Below, in pieces: positions 29,964 to 43,035 of a stretch of DNA of 64,000 nucleotides. Source of the stretch: Ectobius pallidus. Its lineage: Eukaryota > Arthropoda > Insecta > Blattodea > Ectobiidae. The notes under the pieces are model-generated. The model searched no databases. It saw only the letters and a program-made list of their open reading frames with translations, and was not told where the DNA came from. Made by a program: the position numbers and the translations under genes. The DNA lies in the NCBI GenBank assembly GCA_964059195.1, contig CAXKWD010000008.1:48030502-48094501 (forward strand). The letters run 5' to 3'. The first letter of the stretch is position 1; every line of letters starts with the position of its first letter.

Positions 29964-30179
29964 AATTGTTAAGCCTGAGCACATGAATATTATGAATATC
30001 ATATATATTATAATAAATAACATATTTATTATAATATTATATTGGTGTATATTGTCAGAATTCAATGAGAGTAATTATTGGAGGTTCCAGCTTGTCTGAC
30101 CATTATCTTGTGACCATTATCTCTTTGACAAACGGTAATGTTTGAAGACCTTTTAATCCTTAACCTCGTGTGACATCGT

Positions 30180-30298
30180 AAGGCCAATAACAATAATTTT
30201 GAAGCAAGATGTTGAAATCTGGTATCCATCTATTTAATTAGTAAAGGCCAATAACAATAATTTTGAGGCAATCTGGTATCTATCTATTTAATTAGTAT
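30180..30298 (+). repeat. Direct repeat of about 55 bp
   Basis: AAGGCCAATAACAATAATTT and the following ATCTGGTATCCATCTATTTA occur twice, separated by a small deletion in the second copy (AAGATGTTGA missing). Confidence 0.75.
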
Positions 30299-33200
30299 AT
30301 TGTGTTATACGCACAACTTCATGCAAGAACGTTATAAGTACGACCTCGCCCTACTTGAGGTCAAAGGATTGTTTCGGGCGTTGTCCAGATTTTGATGGAC
30401 TTATATATATGCTCAACATGGATTAAAAGCCCCATTCTGATTCTGGTTTTGAAGAACTGAAGATGTCACCCGAGAGTGATGGCAACTTCACACATATTTT
30501 CTATAAGTAAGGAACTTAACATTATTTCAGTAACAATTGTCAACACAAGTATGTGTGTTGCAGGGAATTTTATTTAATTATATTATAGGAAACAAAACTA
30601 GATTTATTTGTAAAGCTAAATGTTTAACACAAATGTAGAAGTAAATTCTTTTAGGAGTAATCAAATAAATAAATCAATTTATTTATTGTCAGTATAAAGA
30701 TCGCAAAGAAGTAGTAAACTTTATTTTATTCTATTGTTTTAATTTAAGATTGTTTTATTTTAATAATATATTTAGTTACATTAAATTGTGTTGTTACGTG
30801 AGTTTTCCCCAAGTGATAAATCCTTTATGCATGATCCAGTGAACGCAACAGAGTATGAAATCCGCAGTGCCTAACCCGTCCAGTGCTATCCTAGATAATT
30901 CGAGTGTTACTTTAAGTAGTGCAAACTTAATAGGCGACTCGTGCCTAACAAATGGTGTCTTAGAAGCGGGATTCGACGCGATTAAATTTTCATACTCTAG
31001 GTAAGACAGTGACCGCGAATTATGCAATTGTGTGTAAAATTAAAAGTTATTAATTAATACTTAATTTTAACAAGTGTTGAAAAGAAAAATACGGTGAACC
31101 AGTGAGTGTTAAAATACAATTATATAGTACAATTATATAGTAATAGAATTGCGAAATCAGTTAGCAGTGCTTCGCACTCAGAATGATTAAGTGCAATACA
31201 GCTTGCAGTCAGTTTCAGTACTAGCAGTTAAGCTTAAAGATCTGAACAATGTGCCATAGTTTATTGAGTGTCGCATTCTAGAATACAGCATTATCTTAAG
31301 CGACGACTATTTTGATTAGGATAAGACAATAAGAAAATTTCAGAAAAAGGAAATAGGGGAATAACAGAATTAAACAAACATAATCGTGTGATGACTATTT
31401 TAGAGAATTTGGAATACTTTCACATCTATAGGCCTATATTTATCTAAAATTGCTGTAATAAGTTTAATAAGAAGTTAGGAAATATAACCGGTATAGATTT
31501 ACAAATGTCCTATGCTAAAGGAGACAAAAGAATACAGATAGAATGATGATATTGTCCTAATTACCTAGTTCACTCAAACTAAAACAATTTCAAACAAATT
31601 CTCATAGATAAATCATATTGCAGAATAAAAGTATACACTAATAAATAAATATTCAGGATTATAAGAAGACAAAGATTTTTTTTAGGAAGAAGGCGTTACA
31701 TTGTTAATCTGATATTCCTTTTTATTATATTATGTCTATCATAATGAACTATTATATTCATTTCATATTGAAGCTAAGCAGTGCGCTTATATTATCGATG
31801 TTAATAATATTTACAATATGATAAATCCTATATCGAGTGTCAGTGCGAATTTTAATAATAATGAAAATGAACGATGGGATGTTAATAAGAATTGTTTGCT
31901 TCTTGCTATTATGTAATGGTCAGGGATTCATACTAGTTTAGCAGTAAAATACGTTTTACAATAATTCTGTAGTCGTGATAGGTAATTCGAACATAAATAG
32001 TGTGAAAATGGAAAGTAATCGGTGCTGTGGCCGAATTTTTTTAATAAAGACCGGATCTAACCCCGGAAGTAGCCACACATATCGCAAATAAAGCAGCTTT
32101 TAGAGAGAGATTTTTTGTGATAATTTGATTATCATTATACTTCGGGCCGCTAATCAAAGAAAATACAAGTTCGGTTATGAATACAGCAACGCATGCGGGA
32201 TTGGAATTCAAGTAGCAGTCTCAGGTAATAATATAGAACAATGCGAGCGTCAAGGTCAACATAGAGCAGTTTTGTAATGAAAAATCAAAAGTAATGTGTT
32301 AGTCGTATGGTAAAAGGGCCGTATATGTTATGTAGAAGTAAAGTGGAAAAGTCCCACTACCATGCAGAAATCATGAAAGAGACAGAACGACATAGGCAAA
32401 ACGGACCAGCAAATAAGAATACTTCAGGTTAGTTATTTATACTGTAGATGCTACCGTGCAAGAAAGTATAGGAAAAAGAAAGGAGAGTTAGAATAGGCTA
32501 TGTAACAAAGAGTGACCCTCTAGAGGTAGTAACAGGAAAGTTAAAAGTCTCACTAGGCACCTGGATGACGAAACTTACTAGAAATTCTTACCCTCTTTTT
32601 CCCACGAAACTCATGATCATGGATAACATTAATGAAGGAGAATACGCAAGAATTTACATGTATCAACTGTGAATTAAATGAAGGTGGTTTTTATTGTATT
32701 CGTTATAAAAGCAAGTGTAGTTAAAAGAATATAACGAGGAGTGATATACTTATCAATTAAGGTTATAAGTCGTAGTTAGAAATACTGGGATTTGCCCAAG
32801 GGAAATGCCCATAGTATTAGGAAGCGGCGAGGACTATCGCCATGTGATTGATATACAAGAGATATACGTAACCTGGCAGGATTTTGCTAGTGCAAGTAGC
32901 CCCCACATCACGAAATGATTCAGGTAACTAATTTCGGATTGATCACCCAATATAACTCAGTTTCTCTTTGTGCGGGTGCAATGAGAACTGAACCAAGTAG
33001 GATATGGAGAGGTGGAAACACTAAATGTAAGTTCTGACCAGCAGGGTATAGTCTCTTAGTTTGTTGGATGCTGGTATAATAGGCCTATATCTAGTGGCTA
33101 TGTTGAGTCACTGGATTATCAGCATGTAGTTTTCCCTATAGGATTCACAATCGTAATTAGGGAACGGTACAAGTTATATCGACATAACTTAGTAAGAAGT

Positions 33201-35186
33201 AATGTCAGTAAGATTTAGGTAGGTTGTAGCTTACCATGAGTAGTTTAAACGTACGTTCCGTTTTGAAGACTGTGGTCACGGTGCTCTGCCGATTTACAAT
33301 ATGTTCCGGTATCCGGAGGTTTTTTTTTTGCAGTATTTTATCTAGAAAATTTAATGTTGATATTCAGTCAGTCAAATCTATATGATATGATTTTATAGTA
33401 AATAACTACTTAGCTTGTAGTACGCTTGAGTATTGGCAGACAGAACCACGTCGTGGCATATAGAATATTATATTACATACTATTATCGAATCATATTGTT
33501 CAAAATCAACATAAATTTAACAGGCATAATTTTTTTTTAAAGCATCGAAACTAATATGAAATTTTTTAACAAAGCTGTTTTTAGTGGAAATTATGAGTGT
33601 TATAAAAGAAAGGTAAAGTTGCATAAGTAGGTGAGTGGAGTACATTTCATTTTTTATATGTAAGCTGCATATCAGAAATTGTGTTCTTAGGTAAATAATA
33701 AATAATATTTGTGGAAACGACCTCGACGGAGTGTCCTGGTTTGGAAAATCAGCAATATGGTGACACAGTTACGTGTGAGATGGTAATGTGAATTTAGCAA
33801 ATGACAGAGCAGAATTACCGCAAAACATAATGTTAGGCTCAGGTGTAACTTTGATCGCGAAGAAGAGGTGCGTGCTAAGTGTTGAGTCCATATAAAAATG
33901 TAATAATAATTACAAAGAAAATACATAGCCAAGCTTTCACATTGACATTATTTTTATATATTTTAGTACACATTAACATTTCAAAAATGTTTTGTTGTAG
34001 TCAGTGATAGGTGATAAGAATGACAAGCGAAAATAAACATATTTTCGGACAGTAAATCATCATATTACGTTATCGCGTGTTCCACATTGTTACAGTTTAT
34101 TTAACATTTTTTTTTAGGTCCCGTATTTTGTATAAATGATTCAGTGATCATGTGAAAATAGATTAAACCTAATTAAGGATAGCTGCAGATTTCCTTTATT
34201 TGGTTTTTTGGTGATATATTACATGATTGCACGACAAGAATCATTTAACGAGAGAAATTATTATAATTTCGTAACGAGTAGTATTAAACTGAGAAAATAA
34301 GTAAATCCATTCTGGATATAATTGATTCAAATCACTTAAATGCAGATGGAATTAACTACATTTTATAAGTGTTTAGAAAATATTAACAAATTCTTCCAAC
34401 ACTGGAAAATGGTGTCAGAACCCTAGAAAAAATAAATTCAGGCCGTACTAGAAATTAAACGTTAAATAAATAAATATTTTTCGCTCCTCCAGATGAGAAA
34501 AAACATGTGTTTGATTTTTGTAAATAGAAACAAATTAGAGAGAAAGTTATAAATATTTATACAAGTTAATTAAATTGAGTTAATATTTTTATGTAAATGT
34601 ATTCTTTTATGTAAAGTGATCTTTTTTACGTAAATTTACAAAAGCTCAAGAACACAGGAAATAAAAGCTAATTTAACGGATAGGCAATATTATTATTGTA
34701 TTATCGTCTTGTATTAGTTTTATCAATTTAAAAATAGAAATGGATGGAAGAAATTAAGCTAAAACAAATTAATGACAAACTATATAATCAGTACTATAAA
34801 GAAAAACTAATTTTCTTATCATTTTAGATTGTATTTTATAAATTCAGAATTTTTTCAAGGAGAGTATTATTAATGGTCGAGAATTAAAGCAGGCTAATAA
34901 ACAGCTATGTGTCAAAATCTTGGGTAATGAAGATTTTAGATGGTAATGTTTACATTTTTACATTCATGGATGCGTATCAGACCAGGCAACAGCTATTAGT
35001 GCCAGAGAATTTGTTGTGAACATTCTAACACAACTTAGCACGTTAAACCAAACTTTACAGTGAAGAACAAGGCAAGCATTTAGGTTAATCTTAAATCTAA
35101 GTAAGGAAGTTCTTTCTAATAATGCTGTCTCATTTTAGAAAGAAAGACGAATGGCTCTATTCATATTAATCGTTTGTAGTTGTATC

Positions 35187-35263
35187 CTATAGGAAGAACA
35201 TTTATAGGAAGAACGTTTATAGGAAGAACGTTGATAGGAGGAACGTTGATCGGAAGATCGTTG
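35187..35263. repeat. Tandem 15-bp minisatellite
   Basis: About five units of ATAGGAAGAACGTTT, with variants ATAGGAGGAACGTTG and ATCGGAAGATCGTTG. On the minus strand this gives the repeated peptide YQRSS/YKRSS in a short frame (35135-35350); the frame has no other support. Confidence 0.75.
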
Positions 35264-35966
35264 AGTCAGGCACAAGTAGTATGTCTGGAAATTATTGTGA
35301 AAAGTGCACGAAAAGAGAATGCAGAAAAAGCGACGTCGTAACGGTACCACTGTTATACAGTGATGATGAGAAATTCTATTAAAGAATGTGAACCCGGACC
35401 AACACCTAGACTGTTGAACTTCGGATGACGACTTATAAGGGACCTGTAATTAGTATATTATCTTGGGAAAATGTGGTAGACATTATTAACATAATGGTAA
35501 ATGAATTACTTAAAGTTACCATGAATCATGAGACTAACGTGCGGAAACCCCATGGATCTTGAGACTAACATGCAGATTCCCATAACCCAGTGGCAAGACT
35601 GACGATTGAATGCGAATCAAGAACTGATGAATATAAACGAGCACTAAAATACGAATTACGATCTAGAACATTAATACGTTCGATCTAAATCCTTAAAACC
35701 CTGATCCTTGACTTCCCGTTTCGGAATGACCTCAAGGTAAGGTAAGGATTGTTATTTTAGAAGAAAAGGATGTATAAATTACCCTTATTTGTAGATTACA
35801 GTTTGGAGACATATGAAGATGTTTTTGACAAAATATCAAAGAGTACGAATCCATTTAAGTTAATGATAAACCAACCTAAATACCCTTTTTTCATTTCCTT
35901 GAATCACCACAAGCCTAAGATTACATTAAGAAACGCAATACAACGAGTTGATGATAAGGTAGGGCG

Positions 35967-35968
<2 letters not shown>

Positions 35969-35999
<31 letters not shown>

Positions 36000-36038
36000 T
36001 GATGATGATGATGATGATGATAATAATAATAATAAATA
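35969..36038. repeat. Compound microsatellite (AAT)n(GAT)n(AAT)n
   Basis: About ten AAT, eight GAT and five AAT units in sequence. It produces the Asn/Asp-run tail of the frame 35770-36039, whose first 60 residues carry no motif. Confidence 0.9.
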
Positions 36039-37445
36039 AGCATACAAAGAATATTTTAATTGTACAAACATAGCTACACAGCAAATTATTGAACACGGAG
36101 ACAAATAGCAGACCGAAAAGATACTTTAAATTTATCGGTGTGGCATTTAAATAATTAAAAATCCACGAATTATGATTGCCTGGAACGCATATATTAGCAG
36201 ATCGGATAAGCTAATAAAGCCCAAAATAATATTATTATAAGTTTATTAGAAATTCAAATTATAAGAAAGAATAAATGAAAATCAACAAGATTTACAAAAG
36301 TAATAAAATATGTAGAAGAAATTTTAAATACCCTCTTTAATTTAAATGATAGTAAATGTTATTGCAAGTTTACAATTAATTGCAGACACAATAAAAGAAA
36401 CTCAAATATCAAATTGTACTTTCTTGTGAAGCAATGGAAATTATAGCAACAGGTAAATAGAGTACGTATTTAGTACATATTTACTAAAACAATAACCAGA
36501 ATTATTGCTTTGTTATTACTGGAGAAATTATTTGTTTTATCGAAAAGATAAGAAATCTTAAACCTAATACAAGAACATGCTTTAACGAACAAACGTAAAA
36601 TTATTTTTTGATGTACCTTTAAAATCGCAAGATTTATATTTTGAATTTGCAACGATTGATACTGTTGTTTTATTAGAACTTATGCTTTAATTATACCAAA
36701 GGGAGAAAAGTAAATAAATAACTCGTGTATTAGGCCTAACGGATGAGCAGTCGTATTACTATTAAAAGCAAAAAGCTACACTACGAACTTTTAGATTAAA
36801 AGAAAGTTAGTAGGTGTGTTGGTGACACCCGTGTACCCTGATATCCTGTAGATCTTGTATCATTTCAGATTTGCAGTCTGTGTTTTAGCAGCATTGTCAT
36901 CGGAGTTGGGACTCAACCATACCGGGTCCTACCGATATGTGAAAAGAAGATCATAGGAACTCAGCGCATTCCTGTATCGTATTGTATAGATTACCGCAAA
37001 ATAATTTGATAGAAAGTCTCCCTATAATAAAACATAAGAATTATTTCAGAAATATAAATGAAACTAGAATATTAAGTAATCAATAATTGAATTAACATAT
37101 TTTTTGTTGTTGTTACCCCATACAACAGGGAACTTGAATACTACTTATGATCCAAACACAGTTATTGTCCCTGAAATTTCTTTGTTCAATTTTATCGTTC
37201 TCTGAAGAACAACTTAACTTCCTTAAAGAGGAGTTACTTAAATGAAGTCAGTTTTACAGATGGCATAACCATCTAGAGTTTGAAACAAAATAAATGCATA
37301 TTTTTATTGAGTTTTGTTATCTTTTGTGTAATACTTGGAATTATCTGTGTTACTCAGGTAATTCATCATCAGTGGCCATGCTTATTAGAAGTCATGATGA
37401 TACCGTTAGTATGAAGACTCTTTCCATCGTAGACTCAAGCCATGG

Positions 37446-37727
37446 TGGATATTGCACCGACTTGTATTAGAGGCTGGTGCAATTAGTCCCTTACTTCTTG
37501 CCAGAGTTCGCCACCTTCCTAACAGAAACAGTTGGCTGCACTGGTTTCTTGCCTTGGGCTGCTCTTGACTGAGTGTCTCAAGCTGTGGCCAGACTGATGT
37601 ACTGATAGCGGCGGGCAGACGGCAGTGTGGGTTTGTTCCCGCGTCATCGCGGACCTAGCTGGTGCTACTGTCTGGCGGCGGCTTCTGTCTGGGAAAGGAA
37701 GCGTTCTTCCGGCTTCCCTCATTCTCA
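37446..37727 (+). repeat. 5' LTR of the Gypsy element
   Basis: The sequence from TGGATATTGCACCGACTT through GGCGGCGGCTTCTGTCT matches 45765-46004 with few changes. The end is placed at ATTCTCA because TGGCGTTGAACAAGG, a primer-site-like sequence, follows at 37731. Length about 282 bp. Confidence 0.75.
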
Positions 37728-37730
37728 AAA

Positions 37731-37745
37731 TGGCGTTGAACAAGG
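37731..37745 (+). promoter_or_regulatory. Probable primer binding site of the Gypsy element
   Basis: TGGCGTTGAACAAGG starts three bases after the inferred LTR end. A TGG start is expected for a sequence complementary to a tRNA CCA end. The tRNA is not identified. Confidence 0.45.
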
Positions 37746-39134
37746 TATGTTGCTTTGTGCCGAGGCGCAAACTATGGCAGGTTTAAAACCGGTCAGGCTT
37801 TGATTTTGGCTTTCATTTAATCGGGTTATGCTTTTAGGTGATGTGTACATTGCTTTGAATTAGTTTTGTGTACTAGAAAAGTGTTAAAATGATGAAACAT
37901 GTCTTCGGCGTCATTACGCCGGGGGCTGAAGCCTAACCATGATGTCTGCCGGGTTTGTTTTATCATATTTCTATTATTAAAAATTGTTGCCCCGTAAGTT
38001 TATGAACACAATTCAGTCAGTTTCAATTTGTTACTAAAGTACAATTACCTAGCAGTGCGCGCAATGTAATTTTCCCTTCCCCCCCTTTTGTTAAGTTCAT
38101 ATCTGAATCAGTACTCGTTTCTGGTTCGTTCTTTCTTGTATTTTTGTACACATCACTTGTTCTTTATTAATTTACTTAGTTTCCCTCCGTACTTTTAGCA
38201 CATACCAAGAACCCATTCTTGGAATCACGTTGCTTGGGTCTGGAGGCGGCCCATGTGGCGGTAATTTAGTGTTGCCTCCCATTTCGTTAATCTGTAATTA
38301 TCTTTCAGAATCCCACCTTATTTCCCATGTTATTTATCAGTAACACTTAGTACTTAAGTGTATGTAAAATTAAAAATGATTTGTTTTCACATGATATATT
38401 GACTAAAAATGTAATTTGAGGTTTAACCATATGATAATAAGAATTTAATTGCTATTTCGAGAAACATGCATAAATGAACTTTTGACTGTATATTTTGTTA
38501 TCAATTGAAATCGAATTTATCAAATGTTGTTATATTCAAAGTTTTATGTAAATTACTATCTTTAAATTTTATATGACTTATTTTAAGAAATTCCAAGTTA
38601 GATACTTGTTTCCTTTCAATGTTTTAGATTTCACATATAAACTGCAGTTTTCACTTTAACAAAAAATTGTCTTTCAAAAGAAACTACTACTCCCTTGTAT
38701 TATTGTGAAGCAGAAATCAACAAAAGAAAAAACAAATCTATCTCTGCAAAATATACTAAAACAAAAAGGGATTCTTGTGTTGCTCTGTTTAGTTTAGTTG
38801 CTCCACTCTGGGTTCATATTTATCCTTTGGGCGGGCTCACTGATAAGGTTAGGTTAGCTTCCCTGTGGGTGGTAACCTTAGCACTCCTTTCCACATTCCC
38901 ATAGGGGTGGGCGCAATAGTTGTATGCAGACCGTGGTTCAGTCCACAATTATCTGCAGCCCTTAGCTTTTGCATTTGTTTTTTTTTGTCCCATTAGTCAT
39001 TAGTGAATGTGAGCAACATGAGTCCTTTCTTGGTTTGGTTTTAGAATTATTTTATTTTAAACGACCGGTTTTGCTGTATTATTTGCTTTTTTTTTTCCTG
39101 TTAAATATTCTAAAGTCTGTTGAATTTGCTTTTC

Positions 39135-40496
39135 ATGTCCAAAATGCAACGAGTACCAGTGCCGTCTCAGTATTTGCTGAGGGATGATCTCGAATATGAA
39201 TTGAAGATTAGGAAAATACAGTTTGCTGCTAGTGAAAAAGTGGCTAATTTGAGAGAAAAACTGGACAAGATGGCCCAGGCACCAGTGGATCTGCAATGCC
39301 TAGGTGAGCCCGATGCAGAAACTCAATTGAAAATAATTACTGATAAACTAAATAATATTAAAAATTTAACTAGGTTGGGAAAACTAACTCCACTACAAGA
39401 AGTTAAATATGCTCAAAAGCTGAAGCAGCTTTTTAATGTTGTTAGCGATAGGCTGCATGTAATAAAGAAACCCGAGGTTTATGCTCAGTTCTTAATGATT
39501 CTGGAGGAAATCACAGAAGTTTTGGAAGGATTTGAGGAAGTTAGGGACCTTCCTCAGCTGTCTGTTTGTCCAGAAATCAGTGAAAATTTCTTAATACCTC
39601 CCAGTAAAGATATCACTAGTAAAGTCCAAAAAAAGATCCCTTTGCTAACAGCTAGTGCTGTTGAGCCGAAGAATTTTTCCCCTGAAAATCAATTTCAATT
39701 TTTCACTCCTGAATGTGTCACCTTACCAGTCAGTCATGTGCAAATTCCTGACTCATCTGACTTTAGCCGCTTGCCTCATCCTTTGGCCCAATCCCTGGAG
39801 ACGGTCTATCGGTTTAATGAAAATTCTTTGGAACGTGTTTTAGAATTTATGAAATTTATTTGTGAGCTGAAAAGACAAGCTGTTATTTTCAAATTTAACC
39901 AAGTTTCTCTACTGGCGATCATGGCGGCCAAGCTTAATGATGGGCTTAGAGAAGTGGCAAATGACGTGGTATTTTCTGGTTCGGACTTAGAGAATTTTCA
40001 TGTAAGATTACTAGAGATTTATTTTCCCGTTAGAGCAAGAAGCTCTCTCTTGAATAAGTATTTCTATCGTGTGCAGGAGGAAGGTGAATCTTATGCTAGA
40101 TATGTTTGCTCCATTAAACAGTATGCTGTTATCTTCTGCCTTGAGTTAAGCGAGTCAGAAATTGTTGATAATGTAATTGATGGCATGGCTCCGGCAACAA
40201 GGTCACAAGTTATTTTCCAAAGGAGGCCATCTTCTTTCAGAGAGTTGGAAAACTTATGTGCTCGAGTTAACAGTGTGAGCTATTCAGATTCACTTCGTGT
40301 AAGCTCACAGACTATAAATGTAAATAATAATCCCAGATTTGACAGGAACCAGGGGAGGAATGTGGCTAATAGGAATTCTAATGACAGGCGTAGGTGTTAT
40401 GAGTGTGGAAGTGAAGAGCATTTGAGGAATGCATGTCCCGAGCGCAGGAGACCTTCTGGTGGTGAAGATGATGACCGGTCTGCTCAGAGGCGTTGA
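39135..40496 (+). CDS. Gypsy gag-like protein with CCHC zinc knuckle (453 aa)
   Basis: I take the ATG at 39135, not the upstream TTG. The N-terminal part has charged helices (YLLRDDLEYELKIRKIQF, a SAP-like helix pair near residues 20-50). The middle (about 270-380) is a gag capsid-type region with LLAIMAAKLND, LLEIYFPVRARSSLLNKYF and QEEGESYARYVCSIK. The C-terminal end has a CCHC knuckle, CYECGSEEHLRNAC (C-x2-C-x4-H-x4-C), before an arginine-rich tail. This is a structural protein that would form the particle and bind RNA. The frame is intact and ends in TGA. A hairpin sits directly after the stop, and pol continues in the same frame. Confidence 0.85.
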   Translation: MSKMQRVPVPSQYLLRDDLEYELKIRKIQFAASEKVANLREKLDKMAQAPVDLQCLGEPDAETQLKIITDKLNNIKNLTRLGKLTPLQEVKYAQKLKQLFNVVSDRLHVIKKPEVYAQFLMILEEITEVLEGFEEVRDLPQLSVCPEISENFLIPPSKDITSKVQKKIPLLTASAVEPKNFSPENQFQFFTPECVTLPVSHVQIPDSSDFSRLPHPLAQSLETVYRFNENSLERVLEFMKFICELKRQAVIFKFNQVSLLAIMAAKLNDGLREVANDVVFSGSDLENFHVRLLEIYFPVRARSSLLNKYFYRVQEEGESYARYVCSIKQYAVIFCLELSESEIVDNVIDGMAPATRSQVIFQRRPSSFRELENLCARVNSVSYSDSLRVSSQTINVNNNPRFDRNQGRNVANRNSNDRRRCYECGSEEHLRNACPERRRPSGGEDDDRSAQRR

Positions 40497-40536
40497 TATC
40501 ACGCGCATCCCAGCCGGCCGGGCGTGCGTGGTATCG
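40495..40536 (+). other. Hairpin at the gag stop codon
   Basis: The arm GATATCACGCGC pairs with GCGTGCGTGGTATC, giving about 11 pairs around a GC-rich loop. It overlaps the gag TGA. Pol is in the same frame. In some retroelements such structures promote stop readthrough; here a second in-frame stop at 40560 argues against a working junction. Confidence 0.5.
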
Positions 40537-40562
40537 AGCGGAGCCACCATCATCATCTTCAA

Positions 40563-42701
40563 TGACCTAGGTCGGGTTGTACTGCGAGTGTGCTTGGATC
40601 TGTAAATAGGGATGATTGTGAGTTTAGGGAAACAGTTTCTTTTGTAAATAGTTCTTCGCCTAGTCAAGATAATGTTGCTGCGGGCAGCAATGTTGTAAAT
40701 AGAGAAGCCCATGTGTTCCGAAGTAAACCAAAAGTGTCTTGTAAAAATGTTAATAGGCTTAAAGATGTAAACTGTCTGCCGCACAGACAACGGAAGCATT
40801 TGTCTACTGGAGTGAAAGGCTTGGTTGATTCGAGTTTGCCGCTTATAGAAGTGGAGACTTGCCACCATGTCTTTTCAGCTCTTTTGGATAGTGGCGCTAC
40901 CGTGAGTTTGATCTCTTTGGATTCCTACAATAGGTTGCGCTGTCGGGAGAAAGTACCTGAGTTGACCAATGACGTGGAACCTTGCAGCACTGCTGACTCA
41001 AGGTCCCTTGCCATTGCGGGAAAAACCAAGTTGAAAATCCGGGTCCTCGATTTTACCTGGATGGTAAATTTTGTGGTCGTGGACAACTTGGTTATGCCCT
41101 TGATACTTGGTGCTGACTTCATGCAGCGTACCGGCCTGTTGTTGGATGTGCAGGAGCGGCAGGCATTTTTCAGGTTTAGACCAGTTTCTAAAGTAAAGTT
41201 TGTGAACTCGTATTATTGTAGACAGGTAAAACCCACTAGGCCTATTGAGTCAGAAAGTCATAATTTATCGGTTGATGTGGAGAGTTCAGTTAATGTTGTA
41301 GGCATTGATCTTACTCACTTGCCACAAAAACAAAATGACCAGGTTACTTCACTGATTAATGATTTTCCCGACGTTTTGACTCCTGAATTGGGACTGACTA
41401 ATGTACTAGAGTATGAAATTGAACTAATCGACGATCAGCCTGTTAGGCGTCCTCCTTATAGGTTAAACCCAGTTAAGTTAAAAATTTTGAAGGAACACAT
41501 TCAAACAATGTTAGAACAAGGTGTCATTACAAAGTCCAAGTCTAACTACAGCAGCCCCATTTTTCTAGTCGATAAGTCTGGCGGTAAGTTTCGTCCGGTG
41601 GTTGATTACCGATATTTGAATTCTAAGATTAAAATTGACTCAGATCCAATTCCGGATATTCATTCGTCATTTAGTTTTTTTTCTAAAGCCAAATTTTTCA
41701 CTTCTTTAGATTTGAACCAAGCCTATTATCAAATTCCGTTGACGGAGAAGTCAAGGAGACTGACTGCCTTCGCAACGAACTGGAATTTGTTCCAGTTCAC
41801 CCGCGTGCCTTTCGGGTTAGCCACGGGTGCTCAAGTCCTGACCAGACTCCTGGACGACATTTTCCTAGACGTCAAGTTTGAATATCTCTTCCACTACCTA
41901 GATGACTTGGTCATCTATTCAGAATCGTTTGATGAACATCTAGGTCACGTACGGGTGGTGCTCGAGCGCTTGAGAGCGGCTGGACTCACAGTGAATCCGG
42001 AGAAAGTCACTATGGCTGCCCGGTCATTGTCGTTTCTTGGTCATATAGTCTCTGCGGATGGAGTGACTATTGATCCGGAACGCACTCGTGCGATCCGAGA
42101 GTTTCAGCCACCCAAAGATGTCAAGGGTGTAGCTAGATTCCTCGGCATGATTAATTTTCTCAATAAATTTATTCCAAATTTTGCCCACATTGCTTCTCCA
42201 TTAAATGCTTTGCGTCGAAAAGGTTCTAAATTTATTTGGTCTGAGGATTGTCAGAAGGCTTTTGATAATCTTAAACTTTGTATAGTTAATCCCCCAGTTC
42301 TCATGATGCCAAATTTCAATAATAGGTTCATTTTGCAAACCGATGCTTCTCATGTTGCGGTTGGCTGTGTTCTGCTGCAAGATTCTCCTGATGGTCGTAG
42401 GCCAATTGGCTATGCTTCGAGAACTCTCACTGCCCAAGAGCGAGTGTATAGCACTTACGAGCTTGAAGCTTTGGCGGTTCTGTTTGGGGTAGAGAAATTC
42501 CGCATGTATTTAGAACATGTGGAGTTTGACCTGGAAACGGATTGCCAAGCTCTCAGCTGGGTGTTGGCTAAACCTAGAACTACCGGTCGCATTGCTAGAT
42601 GGGCTATTAGACTTTCCGCTTTCAAGTTTTCGGCTAAACATATCAAAGGCTCAGATAACAAAATAGCGGACGCATTATCCCGCATGTTTTATCCTGACTA
42701 A
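40563..42701 (+). pseudogene. Gypsy pol: protease, reverse transcriptase, RNase H
   Basis: The frame is continuous from the stop at 40560-40562 to TAA at 42699-42701; there is no ATG at its head, so it depends on gag. Counting residues from 40590, the protease has ALLDSGATVS (catalytic Asp 100) and the flap-side block LILGADFM. The RT has PYRLNPVKLKILKEHI, FRPVVDYRYLN, FTSLDLNQAYYQIPL, FTRVPFGLATGAQ and catalytic YLDD at 436-439. RNase H begins FILQTDASHVAVG (Asp 585) and ends HIKGSDNKIADALSR. Integrase continues in the same frame after the single stop. All catalytic residues I can check are present in this part. Confidence 0.9.
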
Positions 42702-43035
42702 ATTCCAGAACCTCCTCCAGAAGTTACTTCTGACCCAGAACCTCCGCCCCGGTTAGTTGCTGGCATCTTGTCAGATTTCCCTCTAGCATTCAAGTCCATC
42801 CAGGAATTTCAGAGCAAAGATGAGGAGATTGGAGCTATTGTTGAGAGAATAAAAGCTGGTGAGCAGATGACTCAGTTTGTTCTAAAGACTGGCATTCTTT
42901 ATAGTGCACCCTCTAGGAGAATGCCGTCTAGAATAATTCTGCCATCAGCACTGATTGATATTGTATTCAAGTTTTTTCATGAGTCTGCGATAGGTCACCC
43001 TGGTTTTGATAAAACAAGGAGTAAGATCAAAGAGT
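42702..43035 (+). pseudogene. Gypsy integrase, N-terminal zinc-binding part
   Basis: In the pol frame after the stop, a proline-rich segment leads to the integrase N-terminal end, with HESAIGHPGFDKTRSKIKE near 42978-43035 (the HH half of the HHCC zinc site). It stops at CAAAGAGT, the target site of an 868-bp element. The CC half (CLLCSKPAQ) follows at about 43960. Confidence 0.85.

Larger units (their letters stand above)
29964..37445. other. 7.5-kb AT-rich orphan stretch, no coding capacity
   Basis: I find no protein motif in this stretch on either strand. It opens TGTTAAGCCTGAGC (TG-initial, as an LTR would be) and has a TATATATATGCTCAACATGG promoter-like patch at about 30399-30421, but I found no second LTR copy. 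A roughly 60-bp segment is duplicated at about 30180-30300. 15-bp tandem repeats lie at about 35190-35265. TAGGCCTA occurs at 31429, 33080 and 36731. It may be the non-coding interior of a long retroelement derivative into which the Gypsy element inserted. Confidence 0.4.

Noticed and set aside
35135..35350. Minus-strand ORF with YKRSS repeats
   Set aside because: It is produced by a 15-bp minisatellite; no other coding evidence exists.
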